From assembly GCA_017643215.1 (NCBI GenBank), contig JAEPNV010000022.1, forward strand, positions 1 through 51,535: DNA of 51,535 bases, given 5' to 3'. The notes beneath the pieces are model-generated. The model worked only from the letters and a program-made list of their open reading frames with translations, was not told where the DNA came from and did not search any database. Positions within the stretch are counted from its first letter, which is position 1; each line of letters opens with the position of its first letter. This document shows, piece by piece, positions 43,475 through 51,509 of the stretch. Origin of the DNA: Roseibium sp. (GTDB lineage: Bacteria; Pseudomonadota; Alphaproteobacteria; Rhizobiales; Stappiaceae). The position numbers were made by a program, and so were the translations under genes.

Positions 43475-43490
43475 GATATATTAATATAAC
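43475..43490. promoter_or_regulatory. Shared operator, copy 3 (HMG-lyase / CaiB-LeuCD)
   Basis: GATATA-TTAA-TATAAC lies 29 bp upstream of the HMG-lyase-like start and 87 bp before the CaiB start. With 3 flanking bases it matches copy 2 in 16 of 19 positions and copy 1 in 15 of 19. Its position over the lyase transcription start suits repression of both divergent units. Confidence 0.65.
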
Positions 43491-43576
43491 ATAGCTAAAA
43501 TTGTTGCCGCAAGGCTCTCCTTTTTCGACTTCGCTGGTTTTGCGCCCTTGGAAGATGGACTTTGGATACCTGGGAC

Positions 43577-44746
43577 ATGAACTTTCTCAAGAACATAAAC
43601 GTGGTTGAATTCTCACACATGGTGATGGGTCCCTCAACCGGTGTGATCTTGGGGGATCTGGGAGCGAATGTCGTTAAAGTTGAACCTTTGGGCGGTGACA
43701 AGACACGCCGCCTGCCGGGGTCCGGCGCCGGTTATTTTCCGATGTTCAACCGGAACAAGCAAAGCCTGTGTGTCGACGTCAAATCCGAGGAAGGTCGGCA
43801 GATCGTCCGGCGGCTTCTTGAGGAGGCCGATGTCGTCATCGAGAATTTCCGGTCCGGTGCGCTCGACAAGCTTGGTCTGGGATATGAGGATGTCCGCGCG
43901 ATCAACCCGTCGGTCATCTATCAATCATCCAAGGGATTTCTGCGCGGTCCGTACGAGCAACGTACGGCCCTTGACGAGGTCGCTCAGATGATGGGCGGGC
44001 TGGCTTATATGACGGGTCCCGAGGGCCGTCCGCTGCGCGCCGGCGCGTCGGTTGTCGACATTGCTGGCGGCATGTTTGGGGTGATCGGCATTCTGGCCGC
44101 GCTTGTCCAGCGCGAACAGCATGGCGGGGCCGGGACCCATATCACCTCGTCCTTGTTTGAAACGACGGTGTTTCTTGTCGGCCAGCACATTGCCCAGCAG
44201 GCGGTGACCGGGAAGTCCGTGCAGCCGATGCCGTCACGAGTGTCGGCCTGGGCGGTGTATGATGTGTTTGAAGCCAAGGACGGACAGGTTTTCGTTGGCG
44301 TGGTGAGCGACGGTCAATGGGTGAAGTTTTGCGAGGTTTTCGGGTTTTCTGAGTGGGGTGCGGATGAACGGTATTCGGGCAATGGCGGTCGCGTTGAACA
44401 TCGTGCTTCCATTATTCCCGTGCTGCGCGACAGGTTTGCGCAGATGTCCAAAGACGAGCTCATCGAAAAGCTGAACGAAGCAGGCCTCCCGTTTGCACCG
44501 ATCAACCGGCCCGAGGATCTTCTTGACGATCCGCATGTCATGCAAAGGGGCATGTATGAACTGCGCCTTCCCGATCAGGACCGCAGCGCCTTGCTGCCCA
44601 AACTGCCCATAGAAGTGAACGGAGCCAGGCCCGGCGACGCATCAGACCCTCCGGTTGCAGGTGAACATACGGACGCCGTTCTGGCGCGCTTGGGCTTTGA
44701 CGAGGAACAGGTGCGCAACTGGCGGGAGCGCGGAGTGGTCGGATGA
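43577..44746 (+). CDS. CaiB/BaiF family CoA transferase
   Basis: 389 aa from ATG 43577; a TTG at 43562 is an alternative start with a GGAAG upstream. N-terminal 'VVEFSHMVMGPSTGVILGDL' and 'GANVVKVEPLGGD' are the family hallmark. The catalytic Asp is probably Asp161 in 'GASVVDIAGGMFGVIGIL', aligned with Asp169 of formyl-CoA transferase. It moves CoA from a donor such as succinyl-CoA to a carboxylic acid. The stop overlaps the LeuC-like ATG (ATGA). Grouped with a hydratase and a lyase, it likely activates the hydroxy acid made by LeuCD before cleavage. Confidence 0.9.
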   Translation: MNFLKNINVVEFSHMVMGPSTGVILGDLGANVVKVEPLGGDKTRRLPGSGAGYFPMFNRNKQSLCVDVKSEEGRQIVRRLLEEADVVIENFRSGALDKLGLGYEDVRAINPSVIYQSSKGFLRGPYEQRTALDEVAQMMGGLAYMTGPEGRPLRAGASVVDIAGGMFGVIGILAALVQREQHGGAGTHITSSLFETTVFLVGQHIAQQAVTGKSVQPMPSRVSAWAVYDVFEAKDGQVFVGVVSDGQWVKFCEVFGFSEWGADERYSGNGGRVEHRASIIPVLRDRFAQMSKDELIEKLNEAGLPFAPINRPEDLLDDPHVMQRGMYELRLPDQDRSALLPKLPIEVNGARPGDASDPPVAGEHTDAVLARLGFDEEQVRNWRERGVVG

Positions 44747-46167
44747 CTTCAGGCCCCGCAAGCCTTTTTGACAAGATCCTCGCCGCGCATACGATCAAAC
44801 GGTTCGAGGATCAGGGTACGTTGGTTCTTATCGACCGTATTCTGCTGCATGAACGTACGGGCTCGGTCGCTCTGGCCAGCCTGGAAGAAGACGGACGCGC
44901 GCTCGCCGCACCGGAAACCGTACTGGCGACCATCGATCACATTGCCGACAACCGCCCGGGGCGGCCGGCGCTGTCCCGTATGCCGGGCGGTGAGGTCTTT
45001 GTCGAAGCCATGCGACAACAGTCGCAGCGCGCGGGCATTACGCTTTACGATGTGCATGACCGCGATCAGGGCATCGTGCATGTGATCGCTCCGGAGCAAG
45101 GTTTCGCGCTTCCAGGTGTGACGATCGTCTGTCCAGACAGCCACACATGTTCACTGGGCGCGCTGGGCGCCCTGGCCTGGGGCATTGGGACGTCGGAGGC
45201 AGAGCACGCGCTTGCAACCCGCACGCTGCGAATTCCCGCCTACAAGCAGATGCGCATTGTCTTGACCGGAACATTGCCGGAATGGTCGACGGCCAAGGAT
45301 GTGATCCTGGCTTTGATTTCTCGGCACTCGGCGCGGCACGCCGTCGGTCACGTCATCGAGTTCGCGGGCCCGGCTGTGGACGACATGCCGATCGAAGCCC
45401 GGCTGACGCTGTGCAATATGGCCGTTGAATTCGGTGCGTTTACCGCGATGATCGCGCCTGACGAAAAAACCTTCGATTACGTCGAGGGCCGGACCTTTAG
45501 CCCGGAACCGGCACAGATTGCCGAGGCACGCATGTGGTGGAAAACCCTTCGCACCGATGCCGGCTATACCTTTGACCAAGAGATCCGTTTTGATGTCACC
45601 AATCTCGCTCCGATGGTGTCATGGGGCACGAGCCCCGAACACGCGGTGCCGGTGGATGGCACCGTGCCGGAGGACATCCCCGACGACAGCCGCGCGTTGG
45701 ACTATATGGCGCTGCGGCCTGGGCAGCCCCTGGCCGGCCTGAAGGTCGACACCGCATTTATTGGCTCCTGCACAAACAGCCGGCTTTCGGATCTGCGGCG
45801 CGCTGCCGGGATCCTGCGCGGCCGGCGGGTGGCTCCAGGCGTCAAGGCCATCTGTGTGCCCGGTTCAAATGCGGTAAAGCGCGCGGCTGAAGAAGAAGGG
45901 CTCGATCGCATATTCACCGCGGCGGGTTTTGAATGGCAGGAACCTGGCTGCGCGATGTGCTTTTATGCCGGCGGCGCCAGTTTTGGGGAGCGCGATCGGG
46001 TGATCTCTTCGACCAACAGAAATTTTGAGGGACGGCAGGGCCCCGGCGCGCGAACGCATATTGCAAGCCCGGAAACCGTAGCGTGGTCGGCGGTACAGGG
46101 CCGGATCTCTGATGTGCGCAACTGGGCCAAAACGCCCGTAAGGCCTCCCGATGAGCGAGTTTCGTAA
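44743..46167 (+). CDS. LeuC-like aconitase-superfamily hydratase, large subunit
   Basis: At 474 aa it is the size of LeuC. The 4Fe-4S ligands are Cys343 in 'IGSCTNSRLSDLR' and Cys403/Cys406 in 'EPGCAMCFYAGG'; 'STNRNFEGRQGPGARTHIAS' follows, as in isopropylmalate isomerases. Compared with LeuC the segment after the second Cys pair (usually 'LAMN') is 'FYAGG', near the active site. The context (CaiB before, HMG-lyase-like opposite) does not fit leucine synthesis, so a degradative hydratase for citraconate- or dialkylmaleate-type acids is more likely. It overlaps the small-subunit gene by 17 bp. Confidence 0.88.
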   Translation: MTSGPASLFDKILAAHTIKRFEDQGTLVLIDRILLHERTGSVALASLEEDGRALAAPETVLATIDHIADNRPGRPALSRMPGGEVFVEAMRQQSQRAGITLYDVHDRDQGIVHVIAPEQGFALPGVTIVCPDSHTCSLGALGALAWGIGTSEAEHALATRTLRIPAYKQMRIVLTGTLPEWSTAKDVILALISRHSARHAVGHVIEFAGPAVDDMPIEARLTLCNMAVEFGAFTAMIAPDEKTFDYVEGRTFSPEPAQIAEARMWWKTLRTDAGYTFDQEIRFDVTNLAPMVSWGTSPEHAVPVDGTVPEDIPDDSRALDYMALRPGQPLAGLKVDTAFIGSCTNSRLSDLRRAAGILRGRRVAPGVKAICVPGSNAVKRAAEEEGLDRIFTAAGFEWQEPGCAMCFYAGGASFGERDRVISSTNRNFEGRQGPGARTHIASPETVAWSAVQGRISDVRNWAKTPVRPPDERVS

Positions 46168-46786
46168 ACATAAAGGCCGGGCCGTCGTGATGGCTCAGGA
46201 CAACATCAGCACCGATCAGATCATTCCTTCGCGGGAAATGAAGCGGGTGTCGAAGATCGGGTTGGGCGACGGCCTTTTTGCCAATCTGCGGTACATCGAT
46301 GCCGCCAAGGGCGGCCGAACTCCGGACCCTGATTTCGTGCTCAACCAGCGCGATGGAGAAAGCGCCAGTGTTCTTGTCGCGGGAGCGAACTTCGGCTGCG
46401 GCTCTTCGCGTGAACACGCTGTCTGGGCGCTCAAGGAGTTCGGATTCCGGGTGATTGCCGCCGAAAGCTTTGGGACGATCTTTTTTAACAATTGCGCGGC
46501 GAACGGGGTATTGCCGGTTGTGCTGACACCTGAGGAAGTCAGCGCGCTGATGGAAACGGTCCTGGCAGGCAGCCATGTCAAGGCCGATCTCGAAGCGCAG
46601 CGTTTGATGGCGGGCGATCTTGACTTTTCCTTCACGTTGCCGCCTGCCCAGCGGGAGATGCTGCTCAAGGGTTTGTCCGCCATTGATGTAACCCTCGCCG
46701 ACAAGCCATTAATCGACCTGTTTGTCGCGCAGGACCAGAAGCTGCGGGGCTGGCTGTACAAGACCGAGAGGCCGTCTAACGGGTGA
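46151..46786 (+). CDS. LeuD-like aconitase-superfamily hydratase, small subunit
   Basis: 211 aa, LeuD size, with 'DNISTDQIIPSREMK' (about residues 17-31), 'LVAGANFGCGSSREHAVWAL' (about 77-96) and 'FGTIFFNNCAANGVLPV'. The swivel-domain loop 'DGLFANLRYIDAAKGGRTP' differs from the usual YLKR/YLRT specificity loop of leucine enzymes, suggesting another side chain at the substrate site. It forms the heterodimer with the 44743 product. It ends the CaiB-LeuCD unit; a 191-bp gap follows. Confidence 0.87.
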   Translation: MSEFRKHKGRAVVMAQDNISTDQIIPSREMKRVSKIGLGDGLFANLRYIDAAKGGRTPDPDFVLNQRDGESASVLVAGANFGCGSSREHAVWALKEFGFRVIAAESFGTIFFNNCAANGVLPVVLTPEEVSALMETVLAGSHVKADLEAQRLMAGDLDFSFTLPPAQREMLLKGLSAIDVTLADKPLIDLFVAQDQKLRGWLYKTERPSNG

Positions 46787-46977
46787 TCCGCAAACATCGC
46801 CGGGTTCGCCCGTGATCGGAGGCCTATTGTGAACTATGGTCCGGGAGCAAATCATTTCCCCCGAAAGACGGTCGAGGAAGGGCAATGGCCGGTCTCGGGA
46901 GGCAATGAGACTATTGGCCGGCCTCGTGTTTTGGATGTGTTCGTCGAGCCGGGATCTAAAAGACAAGAGGTGTTTTT
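46787..46977. promoter_or_regulatory. Leader/promoter region of the GntR gene
   Basis: 191 bases, with the ribosome-binding site AGAGGTG about 9 bases before ATG 46978. No copy of the shared operator is present, so the regulator does not seem to control itself through that site. A GTCTC / GAGAC dyad lies near 46886-46910. Confidence 0.4.
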
Positions 46978-47814
46978 ATGGCTGACGTGACACCCGGCAC
47001 CCCTATTGCGGACACGGCGATGATCGGGATGATAGATCCCAAAAGCCCGATGCCGCTCTATTACCAGATCTACCTGCGGTACAAGCACCTGATCAAGACC
47101 GGTCAGATTGCCGAGGGTGTCCGGCTGCCGGCCGAAAGCGCGTTGGAAAACGCAATAGGCGTGTCGCGAATTACCGCCAAGCGGGCGATGGACGAACTTG
47201 CCAATGACGGTCTTGTAAGGCGTGAGCGCGGCCGGGGCACGACGGTAATCCACAGCGGTGCCCCCTCCAGCGTGTCCGCTGATATATCCGGACTGGTAAG
47301 CACCCTCATTGCGATCGGGGAATCCACCACCGTCGAGTTGCTGGCCTTCGACTATGTCGAAGCGCCGGCGGCGATCGCTCACGAAATGATGATAGATGCA
47401 GGGACGCGGGTTCAACGCGTCGAACGGCTGCGCTTGAAAGACGGCAACCCGTTCTCTTACATCATCACGCATATCCCCGAGGACATAGGCCGGACGTTCG
47501 GACCCGACGATCTGGCCAACCACCCGATTCTCTCATTGGTCGAAGCTGCCGGGCACACGATCCACGAAGCAGATCAGGTGGTTTCCGCCAAGAATGCGCC
47601 GCGCGCGATCGCGGACACATTGGGCGTCCCTGAAAACTCCGCGCTGTTGCATATCCGCCGGATCGTCCGCAACAGCGAGGGCCGGCCCGTTCAGCATCTC
47701 GAAGTGGACTACCGCTCAGACATGTACCGGCTGAACATGAACCTTGTCCGGATAACGCCGAATGAAGGCACCGAAATCTGGGCAGCTCGAAATGAAGCGG
47801 CACCCATCGAGTGA
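46978..47814 (+). CDS. GntR-family transcription regulator, HutC/UTRA type
   Basis: 278 aa. The N-terminal winged helix-turn-helix is 'YYQIYLRYKHLIKTGQI' (about residues 27-43) and 'LPAESALENAIGVSRITAKRAMDEL' region (about 50-75; recognised by 'GVSRITAKRAMDEL'). The C-terminal UTRA ligand domain spans about 105-270 ('VERLRLKDGNPFSYIITHIP'). HutC-type members are repressors released by a pathway metabolite. It is the only regulator in the catabolic block, so it is the best candidate for the three-site operator. It overlaps the racemase-fold gene. Confidence 0.88.
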   Translation: MADVTPGTPIADTAMIGMIDPKSPMPLYYQIYLRYKHLIKTGQIAEGVRLPAESALENAIGVSRITAKRAMDELANDGLVRRERGRGTTVIHSGAPSSVSADISGLVSTLIAIGESTTVELLAFDYVEAPAAIAHEMMIDAGTRVQRVERLRLKDGNPFSYIITHIPEDIGRTFGPDDLANHPILSLVEAAGHTIHEADQVVSAKNAPRAIADTLGVPENSALLHIRRIVRNSEGRPVQHLEVDYRSDMYRLNMNLVRITPNEGTEIWAARNEAAPIE

Positions 47815-47864
47815 CCACCCACAGCGGCCTCACAGCCGCGCAGAAAAAAGAAACAGGATACCGC

Positions 47865-48677
47865 ATGCAGGAGACGTCCAACGCTCGAAGGGCCGCGCCG
47901 CCGCACGATGCCGCGGAATACTGCCCGCGCGGCCTGTTTGCCGTTCTCACGCCGCAAGCCAATACCACTGCGGAAATGGAGTTGTCGATCTTGGCGCCCC
48001 GTGGCTACGGGCTGGCGACGGCGCGCCTCGTCAGCACCAAGGCCGGCATGGATGCCCGTCTGATCGACTACGTTGCGCAGCAAAACTCGACTTTGGACCG
48101 GTTCGCCAACGCGCCTATTTCGGCCTCGATGTTTGCGTGTACCGGCGCCGCGTATCTGGTCGATCCCGCGGACGAACGGCGCCAGAAGGAGGAAATCGAG
48201 GCGGCGCGGGGGTATCCTTTCATCACCGCGGCGTCCGCTGTTGCCGATGCCATTCGCGCGCTGGGAGCGAAGCGGGTGGGATTGATCAGCCCTTACGGCG
48301 ACAAACTCCACGCCGCGGCGCTTGATTACTGGGCCAAACGCGATTTGCGGCCGGTCGCCGTTGCGCGCATCGCGGGCCGGGCGGAGAGTTTTCATCCGAT
48401 CTATGCAACCCCTGCATCACAGGCGGCACAAGCCATGGACAGTCTTCCGGATGTGGGTCTGGACTGCATCCTCTTTCTTGGGACCGGCCTTCCGACGTTG
48501 CCGGTCATTGCCGCCCGCAGCCGCCGCGAACTGCCAATAGTTTCGCCGAATTTATGCCTGATGTGGCGGTCAGTGCTCGCGGTCACCGGGACAGCGCCGG
48601 CACGGGAAACTCTGTTGGACTGGGTGACGGGCAAACCGCATTGGCACGGCCGCTTTCGCGACTGGACGACAGGCTAG
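47865..48677 (+). CDS. Maleate isomerase / arylmalonate decarboxylase-fold protein
   Basis: 270 aa from ATG 47865; an in-frame GTG at 47811 overlapping the GntR stop (GTGA) is a strong alternative and would add 18 residues. Motifs: 'GLFAVLTPQANTTAEMEL' (about residues 23-40, family Asn33) and 'MFACTGAAYLVDP' with Cys92. The second cysteine of maleate isomerase should lie near 'ILFLGTGLPTLPV', but the position is Thr. One catalytic Cys of the pair is therefore missing. Arylmalonate decarboxylases also have a single Cys, but in the other half. Reaction open: cis-trans isomerase, decarboxylase or lyase on a dicarboxylate. It is coupled to GntR. Confidence 0.8.
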   Translation: MQETSNARRAAPPHDAAEYCPRGLFAVLTPQANTTAEMELSILAPRGYGLATARLVSTKAGMDARLIDYVAQQNSTLDRFANAPISASMFACTGAAYLVDPADERRQKEEIEAARGYPFITAASAVADAIRALGAKRVGLISPYGDKLHAAALDYWAKRDLRPVAVARIAGRAESFHPIYATPASQAAQAMDSLPDVGLDCILFLGTGLPTLPVIAARSRRELPIVSPNLCLMWRSVLAVTGTAPARETLLDWVTGKPHWHGRFRDWTTG

Positions 48678-48884
48678 CCGGACAAAGGAAGATGGCGCTG
48701 CGTTATCCAATTCCTGTTGGCGGGCAATCCGGTGCCGACCCCGCGGTGATCGGCGGCAGATGGCGCCGCACGCGCAATAGCCGCCGGTGTACCGGCACGC
48801 GGGCGCTGAAAACGTGCAGCCAGGCAGTTCGATCGCAGGTCCGCGCCCGGCTTCAATTCCCAAATTCCAATAACGAGGCAAATC
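48678..48884. other. Gap between racemase-fold gene and CMD-GMC pair
   Basis: 207 bases, GC-rich except for the last 40. No operator copy and no recognisable gene. It presumably holds the promoter of the CMD-GMC unit. Confidence 0.35.
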
Positions 48885-49628
48885 ATGCTGTCTGATACAT
48901 CGCCGACCAAACCTCAAACCGTCGAAGAAGTTGAGCGTGCGCTCGAAAATGTCCGCGCCAAGCGGGGATATCTGTTGCCGCATCACGGGCTGCTTGCCGT
49001 CTCGGCGCCCGGGCTGCTGACGGCTTACGATGCCACCTATACCGAGATGACCTTGAAGCCGCGCGCCATGACCGAACGGGAGAAGGAAATCGTCTGGCTG
49101 ATCGTACTCGTGTCGACCAAGGAGGCGATCGCAACGCACCACATCGACCGCCTGATCAAAGGCGGCGGCAAGCTTGGTGACGTGTCCGCGGCACTGGCTC
49201 TTTCCGCCTGGGCGGATGGCGCAGGTCTACATCGGTTTGTCGGTGATCATTGGGGCCCCCATTTGGATCAATTCGACGCGGTCACAAGCTATCGGAACGG
49301 CCTGGCATCGCTTCTGGAAGGCACGGGAATCGAGCCCTGGATTGCCGAGGTGGGCCTGGCGGCAGCGCATCAGTGCCACAGGCGGTGGGACTGGGTTGCC
49401 GAACATATCCGTGGCGCCTATCGCGAGGGCGCCTCGGAAGACGCCCTCGCCGAAGGATTGAGCCTGGCGATGTTCCCCGGCGGCGTGCCGAATTTTGTCG
49501 ACGCCTGTGACCTGTGGCGTGAACTGATCTCCAACGGCGACGTGGATGCGACGCCACCTTATGCGGCATGGGCCCGGCTCACGGGCCAAGGCGGCTTCGA
49601 CGAAGCGGCTGGGCTTACCCAGGAATGA
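48885..49628 (+). CDS. Carboxymuconolactone decarboxylase-like protein, two-domain
   Basis: 247 aa, twice the usual CMD length: a first CMD-like half ('REKEIVWLIVLVSTKEAIATH', about residues 65-86) and a second half with 'GVPNFVDACDLWRELI' near residue 205. There is no AhpD CxxC. The stop overlaps the following GMC gene (ATGA). Mirrors the CMD-GMC pair at 26278-28280, which supports a shared job such as processing or protecting against the oxidised product. Exact reaction unknown. Confidence 0.78.
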   Translation: MLSDTSPTKPQTVEEVERALENVRAKRGYLLPHHGLLAVSAPGLLTAYDATYTEMTLKPRAMTEREKEIVWLIVLVSTKEAIATHHIDRLIKGGGKLGDVSAALALSAWADGAGLHRFVGDHWGPHLDQFDAVTSYRNGLASLLEGTGIEPWIAEVGLAAAHQCHRRWDWVAEHIRGAYREGASEDALAEGLSLAMFPGGVPNFVDACDLWRELISNGDVDATPPYAAWARLTGQGGFDEAAGLTQE

Positions 49629-51241
49629 TCCGCGGGGACTACACCCATATCGTCGTTGGAGCCGGCACCGCCGGGTGCATCCTCGCCGCACGGTTGAGTG
49701 AAAGCCCTAGCAACCACGTGGTTCTGATCGAAGCCGGCGGTAGCGGGCGCCGTGATCCGATGCTCAAGGTGCCGATCATGACGGGGATGCTGCTCAAGGG
49801 CCGCCGGCATGTCTGGCGTTATGCGTCCGGACCGGAGCCGGGACTTGGGGGGCGGAGGGTCGACCTGCCGCGCGGCAAGGTGATGGGCGGATCGTCATCG
49901 GTCAATGGCATGGTGTATGTGCGTGGCTTGCCGTTGGACTATGACTATTGGGCGCAATCCGGCATGCCTGAGTGGTCCTGGGATCACGTTAAACCGTACT
50001 TCTTGAAGTCTGAGGGCTTTCAAGGCCCTGGCGATGCCGCAAACCATGGCACAGATGGTCCGCTTGGCGTGTCACGCCGGGAAACGCCGGTCAGCCCGCT
50101 CGCCAATGCGTTTGTTGATGCCGGCGTGGCGGCCGGATATCCACGCGCGCATGACTTCAATGACGACGATCCCGATGGCTTTGGGTTCTATCATTTCACC
50201 AACCGGAACGGATACCGGGAAACCACAGCCACCGCGTTCATCGACCCGGTCCGCAAGCGAAAGAACCTGACGGTGCTTACGGATTTCGAAGTGGCGCGGG
50301 TAGTGTTTCGAAATGGCACCGCCTGTGGGGTCGAACTGGTACTGGGACGCCAGACGCGGACGGTTGAGACCGACGGGGAAATCATCCTGTGTTGCGGCGC
50401 GATCGGGTCGCCCGCGCTTTTAATGCGATCCGGGGTGGGGCCCGCGGACCATCTGCGGGAACTGGGCATAGACGTTGTGTGTGACAGCCCCCAAGTGGGG
50501 TCCAGTCTCCAGGACCATGTGCTGGTCCGTGTTACCCACCAAACGCGCGAGGATGTCTCGCTTTACCGGCTGACGCGTTTCGATCGTGCCGCGCCTGCCT
50601 TTTTGCAGGCTTGGCTCCTTGGGCGCGGCCCGATGAATGTGTTTCCGCTGGAGGCCGGCGCCTACTACCGGACGGACGGATCGGATATCCCGAATGTTCA
50701 AAGCCATTTCATGCCCGCCTTCGGCAGCGATACGATCCGGCTCAATCCCTTCTCCAAGCCCGCGGCCGGGATCGGCCCGGGATTCATGGCCAATGCTTCG
50801 GTCATGCGCCCTCACAGCCGGGGCCGCCTCCGGCTTCGTGGACCAGGAGTGAAAGATGATCTCGATATCCGCGTGAACTATCTGACAGACCCCCGGGATG
50901 CGGAGGTGCTGGCCGACGCGGTGGGCGTGTTGCGCGATGTATTCTCGCAAAAGGCGTTTAATGAATTCCGCGGCGCGGAGGTGTCGCCGGGGCCGGACGT
51001 CACACAGCGCGGCCAGTTGCTGGACTGGGTGAGAGAGACCGCCAACACCGTTCACCACCTATGCGGCACCTGCCGGATGGGCCCAAATGAAACGGACGTG
51101 TTGGATCCGGTCCTGAGGGTGCGGGGCGTCGACAATTTGCGCGTTGCCGATGCGTCGGTCTTTCCGTCGATTCCGTCGACGAACACCGCCGCACCGGCGA
51201 TGATGATCGGCGAGCGCGCCGCCGCCTTCTTGACGACCTGA
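49625..51241 (+). CDS. GMC oxidoreductase, choline dehydrogenase/AlkJ type
   Basis: 538 aa from ATG 49625 (overlaps the previous stop). FAD motif 'HIVVGAGTAGCILAARLSE' (about residues 8-26), GMC signature 1 'RGKVMGGSSSVNGMVYVRG', signature 2 'GAIGSPALLMRSGVGP', and the C-terminal catalytic His-Asn region 'VHHLCGTCRMG' and 'PSTNTAAPAMMIGERAA'. No four-Cys insert, unlike the two other GMC genes, so it belongs to a different branch that usually oxidises primary alcohols at the membrane quinone pool. It is the last clear gene in the window. Confidence 0.92.
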   Translation: MIRGDYTHIVVGAGTAGCILAARLSESPSNHVVLIEAGGSGRRDPMLKVPIMTGMLLKGRRHVWRYASGPEPGLGGRRVDLPRGKVMGGSSSVNGMVYVRGLPLDYDYWAQSGMPEWSWDHVKPYFLKSEGFQGPGDAANHGTDGPLGVSRRETPVSPLANAFVDAGVAAGYPRAHDFNDDDPDGFGFYHFTNRNGYRETTATAFIDPVRKRKNLTVLTDFEVARVVFRNGTACGVELVLGRQTRTVETDGEIILCCGAIGSPALLMRSGVGPADHLRELGIDVVCDSPQVGSSLQDHVLVRVTHQTREDVSLYRLTRFDRAAPAFLQAWLLGRGPMNVFPLEAGAYYRTDGSDIPNVQSHFMPAFGSDTIRLNPFSKPAAGIGPGFMANASVMRPHSRGRLRLRGPGVKDDLDIRVNYLTDPRDAEVLADAVGVLRDVFSQKAFNEFRGAEVSPGPDVTQRGQLLDWVRETANTVHHLCGTCRMGPNETDVLDPVLRVRGVDNLRVADASVFPSIPSTNTAAPAMMIGERAAAFLTT

Positions 51242-51276
51242 AAAGCCAGCCGGTGACCATTCCCGGACCAGAAAAG

Positions 51277-51299
51277 AGGCGCGCCAGATCGGCGCGCCT
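51277..51299. terminator. Hairpin terminator after the GMC gene, probably bidirectional
   Basis: A 9-bp perfect stem AGGCGCGCC / GGCGCGCCT around AGATC lies 36 bp after the GMC stop. The plus strand has no T run after it, whereas on the minus strand it is followed by CTTTTC, so it may terminate transcription from either side. Confidence 0.6.
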
Positions 51300-51509
51300 G
51301 AGACGGCTAACAAACCGGTTTATCTTCCGACAGTCATGCTTGGGCATGTCCTTCAGCCGTACGGTTTAACCCGTGCGTGTCGACGTATCAGTCTGAAATC
51401 GTTTGATTTTCGTTCCGGCATGCAGAGTAGACATACACACCAAAAGGGCGCGGCATGGCCTCTCCCCCCTTGAGGGCTACGGGATTCACACATTTTGGAG
51501 GGTCCATCC
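51300..51509. other. Intergenic end of window
   Basis: About 210 bases without a recognisable gene. It is less GC-rich than its surroundings and probably contains the promoter of the next plus-strand gene. Confidence 0.35.

Noticed and set aside
44743..46786. Leucine biosynthesis leuCD
   Set aside because: Neighbours (CaiB, HMG-lyase-like, catabolic regulator) and changed specificity loops favour a degradative hydratase; not excluded.
46836..46985. 49-aa frame between the LeuD-like and GntR genes
   Set aside because: Weak start, no known similarity, and it overlaps the GntR start out of frame.
51277..51299. Riboswitch or attenuator
   Set aside because: It is a simple stem-loop without conserved aptamer-like sequence; a terminator explains it.
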